64,000 bases of DNA from Apus apus (lineage: Eukaryota; Chordata; Aves; Apodiformes; Apodidae). Every line of letters begins with the position of its first letter. Position 1 is the first letter of the stretch. Shown in pieces: positions 23,784 to 35,724 of the stretch. Made by a program: the position numbers and the translations under genes. The notes beneath the pieces were generated by a model that saw only the letters and a list, made by a program, of their open reading frames with translations, was not told the origin of the DNA and did no database searches. Where the stretch lies: assembly GCF_020740795.1 (NCBI RefSeq), contig NC_067294.1:1922001-1986000 (forward strand), in the 5' to 3' direction.

Positions 23784-26700
23784 GCCTGCCCCTGTTAAAA
23801 GAGCAGGGAGTTTCTCTGTGAATCAGGCAAGTTGATGTTTTTGGAGTTAGGACAAAAGGTTTAACCAAAATAACTGCTATTTGATGGGTGCTTGTCCCCT
23901 GGAAGGGAGACTGTTAATTTTGACAAGTAGTCAGCTGCTCAACTAGTGAAGTGTTGATTGAACTGGAAGTCTGAAATTGCCTGTATTGCTTGTTCATTTT
24001 GGGCAACTTCTCAAGAGCCTGGGTAGAGAGGTTGCTTTTACTGCCTTCAGTCTCTTACTGAAAAATGCTTGGTATATTATCAGTTATTTGATAGACATAA
24101 ACATTGAGATTAATTTTGGTTATTCTGAGGTTCCCATCCTATTGAACTCTAGGAGCAGCTTGCTTTCAGGGTTTTTTTTATCAGCATGTAAGTCTGAAAG
24201 ATATTTTAAAACTAAGTAATGAGTGTCTGGGAACTCTATGGTAATGTTTTACTTGAAGGTACTTTTTCATAGCTGTACTTTTGTTCTGAACCGTGATAAG
24301 GTCTGAACTGTGTTTCAGATATTCAAAACTCTCCATAAGCTGCTTCCTTTGAAGCAATGACATTTGATGTTCCTGTCTCTCCAGTTCAGGGCTCTTGGTA
24401 TTTCACTCTGCAAAATCAGCTTTTCCAAAGGAAGTTTTTTCTCTGGTGGAGTCAGGGTTCCAGAAGTGCTGACTTGGTGTGATAAAAAGAGCAGTAAAAA
24501 TAATATATTTTTTTCCCCTCTCTCATTCCTTTAAATGTTTTTCTTTCTACCGGAGTCTTATATCAACATATTCCAGGTTTCTTAGGTGGAAGGTGTTTAT
24601 CTGAATTGGGTGTGGGGAGTTATTGGTGAGTAGAGAAACTTGTTGTTTTGTTTTCATGTAGAAATACTTTGTTGCCTTTTTTTATTTTTTTGTTTTGTTT
24701 TCAGAAGTATTCTGCTGAATGCAGGTACTTTCAGTCCATAAACTGTAACAGTGGTTCTAGGGCTTCTGTACTTAAACAAGGTCTGGCTTCTTCAGATTTT
24801 ATTGAGGTTACATCTGTTTCTATGAGTGGAATGTAACTCTGAAATCTCTGCCTGTAGCTCTGTGTGCATATTATATGGAAATAATACATAAGGAGAGGAA
24901 TATATCCAGAATATATAAGGCAGCACCAGCCTGCTGCTTTTGCAGGAGAAAAAAGATAAAAATCCAAGCATGCATGTGTTACTTCTGACTGTTTGCAAAA
25001 ACAAAAGCCAGATTTTATTTTCCTGTTTGTGGCTATACTGTTATTAACTGTTGTCATAGTTGTAATTGCTTCCTGGCTTTACAAAAGAGTGAAATGAAGT
25101 CCTTTGTTATCTCTATTCTTCTATAGAAAGATACTGTAATAACTAGACACACATTTCCTCATTTGGGAGAAACAGCATCTGTCATCTAGATGGGTAAATG
25201 TAAAGTTTAGAGTTTGGCAGGAGTGCTGTACCGTGGGCATCATCTGCTCCATAGCTGCCTGGTGGGCACAAGCACCAGGAAGTGGTGGACATGGGAAAGG
25301 CTGTTGTTTTAAGAAATCAAGTTCTTGGGCATTTGAAGCTATTCAGTGCATCAGATTTAGTGATCCTCTGCTACAGAATCATAATAAATGAATCATGATT
25401 TTTAGCAAGGTCCTAGAAAAACTCAGGATTGTTCAAAATGCCTGTAGCAAGTAGACTGGCAGTTGTGGCCACAAAACTCTCCTCACCTGTTACTGTAGAT
25501 GGAAGATTTCTTTATGGAATATATGCATTTTTTCTGAATATTAGAATATGGCTCTGAAGTGGCTGAACCAGTTTATTTTTACACAAATGTTACTGGGTGC
25601 AGTCTCAGGTGGTGATTTAAGATCCTGCAGGAGTTTCCTGCTAATGTGTTTTATGAGAAGTACTTTAATTAGCTTTTTGAATTGGTGGTATTTCCCATAT
25701 GGCATGGTGATGTGATGCTTCCTTCCTTAGGACTTCTGCTTAAACCCTGTCATTCTCTGAAGGATACTTTGTTAAAGCCTTTTGAGAACGATTTCATTCA
25801 CTGAAGGTCCAATCTATCCATTCTCCCAAATAGTGCCTCAATGCTTGTATTTAAATCTTGTTTTTTTTTCAAAAAAGGCCTCCAGCTCAAGAGGAGGATA
25901 CTTCATAGGGAATCATTACTCTAGGTATACTAAATGAAGAAGCCTGTGCTCATGTTCTTTTGTGTCACTTGCACTTGAGTAAAAATAAAAAGTTTATGCC
26001 ACTGAACAGGGAAAGTAAATATTTAAGATGGAGGAGGTGCTTCCTGGTTCATGTCATGGTCTTCCTTTTAGTCAAGGGGCAACTGGCTCTGCCATGTGTG
26101 TTGAAATGCAGTTGGCTGCTCCTCCTGCTGAGTTCAGGGGGAGCTGGCGGTGTGGAGGTTGGGCCTCTTGAGCCACTAAGGTTGGTGAGTTGGCTGTACA
26201 GATATCTGAATGTGTAAAATGTGGACCAGAGAACTTAAAGATGTTTCTGTATTTTTATTTCTCGCATTACAGTATCAGGAAAGAATTTGGGAGTACTATT
26301 TTTACAGTTGGCCTTAAACAGAGAGTAAAGGCAACAGCATGGATTCCAGCCTTCGATGAAGCAACAGGAAGGGAAGCAATGAGAGCCATAAACCGTGCTG
26401 AGTAACATTTCCTCTCTTCTGCTACACCCCCCTAAGGGTGACAAAGTCTTTATTGAGCCTGACAGGATTCCTAATAAAAGATGCATTCAGTCTGTGTGCG
26501 GAGCTTGCTGAATCACTGTGAAGCAAGGAATGGCAGCAGGCTGGGGGGAAGCCCCCTAGTTACAGCTTACACAACCTGCTCTCCATGCTCCAAGAATTCT
26601 GTTTGCTTTACTGAAATCTAGGCACTTTAAATAACAAATATAATATGGTGAACATGGTGAACTCCACTGTACAGGAGTGTGTTAAAATCCTTGTCCTGAT

Positions 26701-29423
26701 ACCAAGCGAGTGCTTGGTTCTGCTGAAGTTTGTTGCCAGCCTTGTTTCCTGCTTGGTGCTTTCTGGTCAGAGCACTGAAGAGAAAGAGGCAGCACTCCAT
26801 GGCAAATAGGGAAGTTGTGACAGCTTTTAACCATATAGCTTCCTTCCCTGGAAGTTTTCCTACCTGATGGTCTTTTTGAATGTCAGTGGAATTTAGGAAG
26901 CTGTTACCATATAGTTTAACTGTTGTTTCAAAGGCAGCAATGTGTCTCCGTTTCTTTTAAAGTATATTATCTGTAACACAGCTGAATCTGAAACAGGTCT
27001 TGAGAAAATACTGACATTTTTGGTTACTCTGAAGCATATAAAATGTCCATCCTGGCAGCTGTCTTGTCTTAACCTCGGGAAAAGCACAAAGGCAGAATTC
27101 TACCAGCTGTGCTTTGTACTTCCATTGGAAGCAGGTTTCTGTGTGTGAATCAGGGGCTCCTGGGTGGCTTGGCAGCCCGCGTGGGTTGGGCGTGGGGAGC
27201 CTGGAGTGAGCCAAGCATATGTTCTTGCAACAGGAATGTAATGTGTTTGGGGTGGAATTGAGAGACAGGTTTTGCGTAGCTCTCTGGGACAGGTTTGCAT
27301 GTGAGAGCAATCTGTCTGGAACCTGCTGACGTGGCTGTTTCTTACCTGTGGCTTTGAAGTGCTGGTACTGCTGTGCAAGTTCCTGCTCTTTGCTCATTCC
27401 CTGTGCTAAGATCCGGACTGTCTGAACAATACCTGCTAGTCTGTGTTCTTTGAGACCCCTTGTGTAAGGTTCCACGTGGATCTAGGGCATCTTAGAAGTC
27501 CAAGTCCATCAGGACTGGGGAGTTAGAAGGCGTCTGCAGGATCAGAGACTCCTGGCCCTACTGCAGGGAGCAGCTGTCCCATGGTCAGGGCAGCTGTTTG
27601 GGGCCCGTTCTGCCTCTCCCCTTTCATACCACATCGAGCACAAAAAGCACCAGGCAGTGCTAAAGGGAGTCTGAGAGGATTTATGGTTTCCTTAGCTTCC
27701 CTGATACCTCAGTGCAATTGTTGAGGATGGCTCTTCGTGAGATTTATCAGAATTCGCAACTGTGAGGTCATTTTGGAACAATTTACTGTGTTTTCCTCAG
27801 AAATAGAGCAGATTTCCTGTCTAGTGTTTTAAAATAATTGTGTTACTGAAACACCTGGCTGGGGTCACATCATGTAAAGCATCAGGTTTTCATTTTGTGT
27901 TTATCAAGAGCAAAGTTGCTCTTATTCCACAGCATCACTGCAGAATTCTTTTGCCCACTTTAAACACTGCTGGGCAATTTGTCTTGGACCTTATTGCTGA
28001 CTTGGAGCATAGGAATGTGCTTCATGTGAATTACAGCTGTAATTTGTCATTTACAGCTGGATTTGTTGTTGGTTGTTTGGAAAACTGTGCTTAGAACTCT
28101 ATTCTCCAGACCACTGTTATCCCATTGGATCCTTAATTCCAAGCTTTTTAAAGTTGCTCCCAGAATTAAAAGGTGAAAGATTGGGAGAGAAAAGGGTGAA
28201 GCAGAAGGAAACGATATAATCTCACAGACTTCGCTCATTGGCTCAGATGACAGAGAGAGAGGGATAAATTCCTTATTGAGGGTGGACATTAAATTGTTAA
28301 AAGGCAACTCAAAGACACTTCAAAGGCAGCTGTGTAAATCCCTTTAGCCTTAGGACACTAGTAATCTATGCTTCAACAAGTTTCCTGGATTAATAAAAGG
28401 GTACAGGCTGTTTTATCTCTTGTGTGCTGCTGCAATGAAGTGGCCATAGGGGCAGAGGATTGCTTCCTGCAGCACTTGGTGCTTCTGCACTGTGGCACTT
28501 GTTTGGAAGCATCCAGATCTTGGTTGTTTTTTTAAAAAAAATGCTGCTAATGAAGCTAAGGGTGATGATCGCTTGCCCAGCAATTTTGAGGTTTTGTTAC
28601 ATTCTCATGATGAATTTTGGGCTGATTTTTATAAAAAGTTACATCTTGGCAACTAAAAAATTACTGTTTCACCATCCTCATAGAAATCAGAAGTAGCAAA
28701 TAAAATTTTGGGGTAAATTGGTGATGGTAGTAGTTACCTGGTTGGTTTTCAGTTGATGCTTTTATCTTCCCTTATTCTGCAGTTGTGGCATCTTGTGGTA
28801 GTGATATGAATTAGCATCTGGCAGGGAAAGTGAGAAGTGGTCAAGTTGTTCAAGTGGATCACTTCATAGTCTATTGGGATGAGGACATTACCATAAAAAA
28901 AAGCTGGTTTATATAATATTATATTGTTACTGAAATCTCTGTGTTTTTACACTGCCTTTGGTTTAGTGGCTGGGTGAGCTTTAGGTCGGAAGGATGTGTG
29001 TGTTGGGGATGATAAAAGCTGCTGTGAATGGAGCTAAGGCTGCTGGGGTGTGGGTGCAGGGCCACACTTTCCTTCTGGCCAGGCTGGGGCAGCAGGGCCA
29101 TCTGCAGAGAGAGCCCTTGATTGCTGCACCTCTGCTGGAACTCAGGAGATGGTGGACAGCCTGTTCTTTCATGTGGAGAATAGAAGAAACAGAGGTAGCA
29201 ACTGACATCACCTCTGCTCATGCTTAGTGCAAATAAAATTAGCAGGATTACTGTGGTCACAGTGTTCACATTTTATCTCTTGTAATCTGGAAAACCTCCT
29301 TCCTAGCAAGATGAGCAGCTCCTGCCTGGTCCCTTCTATCCCAGTTCCCCTCCTTCCCTAGGCTCATCAGAGCTGCAGTTTTAGCTAGCTGGATAGAAAA
29401 TATGGGTTAATTTCTTCTTAAAT

Positions 29424-30030
29424 CTGGGCTGCATCAAAAAAAGTGTGGCCATCAGATCGAGAGAGGTGATTTTTCCCTTTACTCTGCCCTGTTGAGACCT
29501 CATCTGGAGTACCGTGTCCAGCTCTGGAGCTCCCAGCACAAGAAAGGTGTGGACCTGTTGTAGCGTGTCCAGAGGAGGGCAACAAAAATGATCAGAGGGT
29601 TGGAGCAGCTTTCTTATGAAGATAGGCTGAGGGAGTTGAGGGTGTTCAGCCTAAAGAAGAGAAGACTCCATGGGGACTTCATAGTGACCTTCCGATACCT
29701 GAAAGGAGCCTATAAGAAGGCTGGGGACGAACTGTTCACTAGGGCATGTAACAATAGGACTAGGGGTAATGGTTTTAAGCTAGAAAAGGGTGGATTTAGG
29801 TTGGACATTAGGAAAAAGTTTCTTAATATGAGGGTGGTGGATCACTGGAACAGGTTGCCTAGAGAGGTGGTGGAGGCCCCATCCCTGGCAGCAGTCAACG
29901 TCAGGCTTGATGGAGCTCTGAGCAATCTGTTCTACTGTGAGATGTCCCTGCTTATTGTAGGGGGGTGGTTGGACTAGATGACCTTAAGAAGTCTCTTCCA
30001 ACCCAAGGCATACTGTGATTCTATGATTCT
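29424..30030 (+). mobile_element. CR1 LINE, 3' 600 bp, sense to RAPGEF6
   Basis: It begins near ctgcatcaaaaaaagtgtgg, a known internal CR1 position, and runs to the exact CR1 terminus tgattctatgattct at 30016-30030. The + strand frame 29588-29977 encodes the C-terminal end of CR1 ORF2, including RGNGFKLEKGGFRLDIRKKF and HWNRLPREVVEAPSLAAV. The copy is 5'-truncated, as is usual for CR1, and lacks the reverse transcriptase core. An upstream in-frame stop (tag at about 29561) shows it is dead. It has the same subfamily signature (cttattgtag near the tail) as the copy at 45336. Confidence 0.95.
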
Positions 30031-33000
30031 TAATAACCTAGGCAAGGTAGTTTTCTGTCAAAGACTGAAGAATCTGTGTGGGCATAGCACTCAAAGGCAG
30101 ATACTGTATTTTAGTCTCAGCTGTTACTTCATCTGATGAAAAGCTCTGAAAAGAAAGATTACAAAATAAAATAATTTTGACCTTCATCCTGAGTTGAAGG
30201 CACATGGAGAAGTTGTTTTGCATCAATAATCCTGTTTTGGTTGGATTTTGGCAGAAAGAAGTGTATAAGAAGATGACAGGGAAGGGTATGGAAAAGGTCT
30301 GCAGCTTCTCAGCAGATCCGTTGTGTTCCGCTGTTGTGGTGCCGTTGTTGCCCTTTGGTATCATCCTTTTATAGTGGGTATCTGCAAATAATCTTTACCC
30401 TTTGTACTGTGGTTGCGTATTTGCTGTTTATAGCTGGTGTGGCAACATAAATCCTTTTAAAAAATAACAATTTCTAATTGTATTTTCAGTTTTATAAAAC
30501 TTGAGTTAAGAGAAATGAAAGCTTTTATCTCTGACGGAGGGGTTTTTGGCTCTGTGATGCTTGAGGTGGCTGCAGCCCCTGTCTGTTTTCAGCCACCTCT
30601 GGCTGCAGTGGTATTAAAATCATGTTCCATACTTCCAAAAATATAAACCACTACTCTAAATGTAGCCTTTCAAACATAATTTCAGTGCTATTATAAGCAT
30701 GTATTCTTGAATGATGGGGCTAATGGAAGATGCTTCACAAAGTACGATTGACATGGAGTTTTCCTATGATCAGGAAAAACTGGGCTAGATTAGCTGCACA
30801 GTAGCCCTCTGGTGAGACTTTGAAGTGGCATGTGAGGGAGAGGAGGAAGTCCACCTGGCTGGCTGTACAGAATCTGTTTAAACAAACAACAAAAGCATTA
30901 TTTCATCAAGACGTAGAACGCACTGGATCCGTTTTTTTGATGGGCCTGAAGAAAGAGGCAGCCACAGACCTTCCAGGAGAGGCAATCACTGAGTTAGCTC
31001 TTGTGCTCTGTGGCGTTGGGCAAAATCACCTGCTCTGCTTTTTTAGGAGAGGGAATTTCTTTAAAAGTCAGTTATTTTTAGGGAGACTGTTACTGTTCCT
31101 GATTTAAAAATGCCTGTAGAAGCTGATGCATGAGTAGCTAATATGTTTAGCTTGTTGAAACGTCACATGGATGGGTAGTGAACAGTGTGTTTCTTATTTC
31201 AGTTATCAGTATTAAAGCAATAGTATTGGCCAGTTAAGTTAAATGGCTTCTGCTGTGAAGAGGGAATAGGAAGCTTTGCCTTCCCTTTGTTGTGGCTCAG
31301 CTGTTCTCTCTACTGCTGCACATCTCCACAGCCAAGGTCTGAGCTGAGGGATGCATTCCAGGCAGGAATCCCTTTAAGCAAATGTTTACCTCTTTAATTT
31401 GCCAACTGTTTATTCATCAAGCTCCTAAATAAGCACAGAGGGTGGGTAGAGCAGTCCTGTTTGGTCAGCCTGGCTGCAGGTGGAATGCAGGAGACAGCCC
31501 GTGCTGAATTGCCCTGTGAAGGGGCTGTGTTCTGTGCAGCTGTAGAGAAGAATTCTCAAGTAAGAATGTGGTCATACATACAACTTAAAGACTGTAATTA
31601 AACCTGAACACAAGCTTTTGTTCTGCTTACAGTTTTCAGTAACTCATGACAATAGAGCTGCTCATCGAAAACTTACTTCAAGGACATTCTGAGATCTCAG
31701 TGTCAATGACATAGAAAAATATTGGAAAATGGAGGAAAGTGTATATAGACACAATGAGCTGTGAAGACTGAAAAACTGAGCTTTGATTGTAACACCAAAT
31801 ACTGTCTGCCCCCTGGCTGCCTGGTAGCCTGGCTTCAACAGGAGTTGGGTGCTTCCACTGCTCATCCTTCCCCTGCCAGCCTGTCCAAGTGCTCTTCTGG
31901 CCCAGGAGAGGGAGACTTCCAGGTGGAGGAGGAAGAATGTGGAGCACGGGGGTTTTATTTCAGTTGTTCCCTAAGTTCTTTAACTACCATCATACCATTA
32001 ACTACTGAGACACTGTACAGTTGGAGGATACTGTTGCCATATTCACGTGTCTGGTGTTTCCTAGTCCAGACAGTTCTGGGCTCTGAGAGGGGGAGAGCTC
32101 AATATCTGACCTGGTCTGGTACCTCTGGTGGCCCTTTGATTGCCAGGTAGTCATCTCACAGGTTTTGGAGTTCAAGCTTGATCACCACCAGCCAGTGTTG
32201 TATTTGGAGTCTGATTCAAGCCAGTGCTCTTGGGCATGTCACCAAGAAAATTAGGTTTGTGGCAATGCACAGCCAGAAGTTTGAGATGAGATTGGTTGAT
32301 GTGAAATAGGTGCTGTATAAGTAACTCTGTTAAGAGTTCAGGCCTTCTGTTTAGTTTTCATGGGTTTTGGTAATGACGTTAAAAAAAAATAAATCTGAGT
32401 TTTATTGGGTTTCCATGGCCTGCAATTACATATGACCTTTCATTTGGTATAACAGTCTATATCCGTTGTATTTCTAAACATTGACTGTTAAGCCCAAGAA
32501 CTTTTCTAAAGTAAATGCATTGTAAGTTCTGAAGCTAGCATTGATACTGATTTATCTTTTGTAAACACTGTATAAATGCAGCACTTGAAAATTCAGAACA
32601 TATTTTCCAAGGCTAAGCTTGAGAGACTGCTGTGTGGTGTATAATGATTTTGTTGTGCATGTATTTAATGCTAACAGCCCACCTGTTCAGGATAGTAAAT
32701 TAAATGATGAATAGCCCTAGTGAGCTTTTCCCTAGCATGTGGTCTGCACCATCAGCACAGATATTTTTGTCTGAAGAGGATTCTGTGTAGTGAGAAGTTC
32801 AAACAGCTGTATCTTGTAATTACAGCTTCTATGGAAAGTCCAACTTTTAAAGTGAAATAATCTGCACATTTTAGTATTGTTGCTTCAAAAAAGTTGTTTG
32901 CTTCTCTGGTGGCCAATGGATGGTGCTGAAGGGAGGCTGAGTGGGCAGGAGGTGGGAAACAAATTGAAAACTTCATTGTCTTCATCTTTGCCACAGGACG

Positions 33001-33626
33001 TTTTGGAGTAACTTGCACTGTTACCCCTTGCCAAGGACAGGGCTAAGTTTGGCAGGAGGGTGGAGCAGGGTTTGCAGTGGGGCTGCCAGCTCTGTTGGAG
33101 GTGGGCATGAAATAGCTTTTTCTGTCTAAACAGAGCACTTTCACTGTGAAAGGTGCTGTGATTCTCTGCACCATATATAGTGCCCAGACTGGTTTGGGTT
33201 TTTGCTGGCGTTCTTTGCTATTTGCAGACTAATTTTGCAAAATTCTCTCTTCAGGAGATGTCATAAAGGTTCAACAGTTTTTGACCTTTGATGAATAGGA
33301 CTGTCCTATTTGACTTATTCTATGTGTTGCTTGCTGCTATATCCATTCATGTAACTAATATTTTCTGAGATATTTTTAAGAAAACTCTTTCCAGTAAGTC
33401 TTTTTGCATCAGTTGGACTTCACCCTTTTCACTTCTACAGCTTAAGTGGACAGTGTTCTACAAGTCTGCGTGTGTCCTCACCTATCTAATAATTTGGGCT
33501 TTGTCTCTAGAATTATGTAATGAAAGTTTGTGATATTCATTGCAGAAGCTGGGAGGGTAATGCTGGAGTGATGAGATGATGTGAATGAAGTTGCTCATGT
33601 CTTTGTGTTTTATTTTTTCCTTTTAG

Positions 33627-33697
33627 GACTTAAATACTATCTATTCTTTCCTTCATGGCCTGGACATACTCTCCCATTTCAGGGAACATCAGCTAAG
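33627..33697 (+). CDS. RAPGEF6: RAPGEF6 coding exon 2 (residues 24-47)
   Basis: The acceptor ttccttttag is followed by a frame reading DLNTIYSFLHGLDILSHFRE, then HQL and two bases (AG) of a split Arg codon. This matches the RAPGEF6 stretch 'DLNTIYSYLHGMEILSNLREHQLRLM'. It is a helical segment leading into the cyclic-nucleotide-binding-like fold. The donor is gtaaag, and the 71-nt length takes phase 0 in and phase 2 out. The substitutions relative to mammals (for example Phe for Leu before Arg-Glu-His) are conservative or at variable positions. Confidence 0.95.
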
Positions 33698-34307
33698 GTA
33701 AAGTACCCTAGAGGTATTTGGTGTTTCTTAGCACAACTGGTATCTCTGTATTTTTGTGGAGATGAGCCCTCACTCTGCCCCCACTTGGAGGTGGTTGAGC
33801 ATTCGCCAAGTCCATTGCTGAGCTAAGTCATTGCAATAACATGGCATGGAATCTAAACTAATTAGTTTTGCTACAAGCAAAGGCAGAGCTGACTCCCATT
33901 TGTCTACAAAGGACTATGTAGACAGGGCCCTATGTTACCTCCAGGTTACAAAAGCTTTTAATGCTTCAGACATTCAGAGGATTTCAGAATGCATGAAATG
34001 GAAGGCCAACAAAGCACAAAAAGTGTGTTGGAAGTGTCTTAGTTCCTTCAGTTCTGTTGCTATGGGTAATTCCAATGTGTGGGAGTGATTTAAACACTTA
34101 GAGAACATGCTGTATATTATCTGTTTGGATAATGAAGAACACTGTAATAATTTGAGTTTTATGGTTCAGCACATCCTCTGTTTAGAACAGAAAAATAGTT
34201 GAATTGGAGGCCTTAGAGCCTTAACGCGATTCAGCCGAAATGTGGTGATTAATGGTTTATGATCTTTGGGGATTAAAACTGAAACTAAATTTCTCCTCCT
34301 CCCTCAG
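33698..34307 (+). other. RAPGEF6: RAPGEF6 intron 2 (610 bp)
   Basis: A short GT-AG intron in phase 2, with a pyrimidine-rich acceptor (ttctcctcctccctcag). No repeat or other gene was seen inside it. A minor open frame at 33846-34088 has no recognisable content. Confidence 0.93.
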
Positions 34308-34364
34308 AATAATGTCATCGAGTGCCCGCTATGAGAGATACAAGGGCAACCAAGTTCTCTTTTG
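34308..34364 (+). CDS. RAPGEF6: RAPGEF6 coding exon 3 (residues 47-66)
   Basis: This 57-nt exon completes the split Arg codon and reads IMSSSARYERYKGNQVLF, ending with TG of a split Cys codon. It corresponds to the 'LMSARARYERYSGNQVLF' stretch of RAPGEF6, the first strands of the degenerate cyclic-nucleotide-binding fold. Acceptor cctcag and donor gtaagt are strong. The length is a multiple of three with phase 2 at both ends, so skipping it would keep the frame. Confidence 0.95.
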
Positions 34365-35640
34365 GTAAGTATGTGTCACTTGTTGGAGTTCTTCAGTAGA
34401 AGCATAAACACCATGACTGTTCTGCGTGCTCTAATGGATCCCTTGTGTTTTCAGTAATTGCAAATACATGACTTTAGCAGATTTAAGCTTGGCCAGGCTG
34501 GTTAAAGCTGTGACAGGAGGTGGTTGTAACTGTCATCTGGTGCTGACATTTGAGAGGTGCCCGTGAATTCTCAGCACAGCTCCCACCAGCAGCAGAGGTG
34601 TCTGTGCACTCGCAGGATCCATTAGACAGACAGCAGGTAGTGTCACCTCTTTGGTTCGTGGGAGCTGTGGTGATGGCTCAGTAGGTGGCAGTCTTCCCCT
34701 GGAGCTGGCACTGGCTGCATCCTCAGGAGCCCATTGCTTCAGGGATGCTTCTTGTATCAGAGGAGGGATGGAGCTCAAACGCTCTTCTCTTTTACTTGAA
34801 ATTGCTAGAATTAGCATTTAGCTCAGACTCCTCTTTAGGTTCCTCCTGGGAGGCAAATACACTTTTTCCTCTTATTTTAGCATTGCTTGTGGTGCATTTA
34901 TCCTCTCACAGCTAATCCTAGCTTTCTGTATAAGGCAAGTCTTGCAGTACACCCAAATCTGACAGATGCCACCTGCCAGTTTGTGTGGTGGGTGTGTGAC
35001 ACGTGCCTGTTCCAGTACTAGGTCCATGTGCACGTGTGGAGTTGTGTGTTGGAAGAGGAAGGTGATATTTGGCTGCAGCTGGGAAGTGGCAAAGCAGAGC
35101 TTCAGGAAGAAGCTAAATCTGCTGCAGTAAAACGTGGTCACTGCTGTGCAGACCTACAGCTCTGGGCTGCAAGCTAAAACCTTGGCAGATCCCCTCTCCA
35201 CCAATTTGGAATCCAGTGGTGTGGGAAACAATACTGATGAAAGTGCAGAGATAGAGGAACACAGAGCAGGAGTCAGATATGAATCTTGTATTTTACCTGT
35301 AGCACTTGACAGGTCCTTGTAGTATTAGTATCTGTGCTGAATTGCTGGTCAACTTTAGCAAGGAATAAAAATTTTTCTTGTTTGTACTTTCATGTACACT
35401 TTTTTTTTCAAACTGAAAATTAATTTTGTTTTGATAAAGTAAGTTTATAATTTTACATTCTGGATGTAGGCACTTTACAAAAGTTATTTCTTGGTAGTGG
35501 TCAGTGAGGGTTCTTAGGATTCCAGTCCACATATCACATTGGTAGAGTGGCAGATCATTATTTTATTACAAAAACATTTTGGATAATGTATTTTTGGGTT
35601 GCTGTAAGAAAGCAGATGCCAATGATTTCTTTTCTTACAG
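34365..35640 (+). other. RAPGEF6: RAPGEF6 intron 3 (1276 bp)
   Basis: A GT-AG intron in phase 2 ending with acceptor tttcttacag. I saw no repeat or second gene in it. The frames 34533-34817 (minus) and 34685-34915 (plus) overlap each other and carry no known motif. Confidence 0.92.
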
Positions 35641-35724
35641 CTCGGAAACAATTGCAAGATGCTGGTATATACTGCTTTCTGGATCTGTGCTCATGAAGGA
35701 TTCCATGTTTTTACCACCTTGCAG
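35641..35724 (+). CDS. RAPGEF6: RAPGEF6 coding exon 4 (residues 66-94)
   Basis: This 84-nt exon completes Cys66 and reads SETIARCWYILLSGSVLMKD followed by SMFLPPC and a split Ser codon. It is almost identical to RAPGEF6 'CSETIARCWYILLSGSVLVKGSMVLPPCSFGK'. CWYILLSGSV is the hallmark beta-roll strand of the cyclic-nucleotide-binding family. RAPGEF2 has 'GTCWYILLSGSVFIKESMFLP' here, and the preceding SETIAR favours RAPGEF6. The donor is gtatgt. Phase 2 at both ends makes it a frame-neutral cassette. Confidence 0.96.

Larger units (their letters stand above)
8159..33626 (+). other. RAPGEF6: RAPGEF6 intron 1 (25.5 kb)
   Basis: The intron runs from donor gtgagc to acceptor ttccttttag. It holds a CR1 copy at 29424-30030, simple repeats at 13001-13023 (T23), 20304-20315 (G12), 23118-23136 (TG) and 23757-23783 (TTTA), and small inverted repeats at 21887-21906 and 30563-30599. 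An exon-like reverse-strand ORF lies at 27346-27481. No other coding exon with supporting splice sites and recognisable protein was found. Long first introns commonly carry enhancers, but none can be proved from one sequence. Confidence 0.88.

Noticed and set aside
29588..29977. 129-codon + strand ORF
   Set aside because: It is the CR1 ORF2 C-terminal remnant within the element at 29424-30030.
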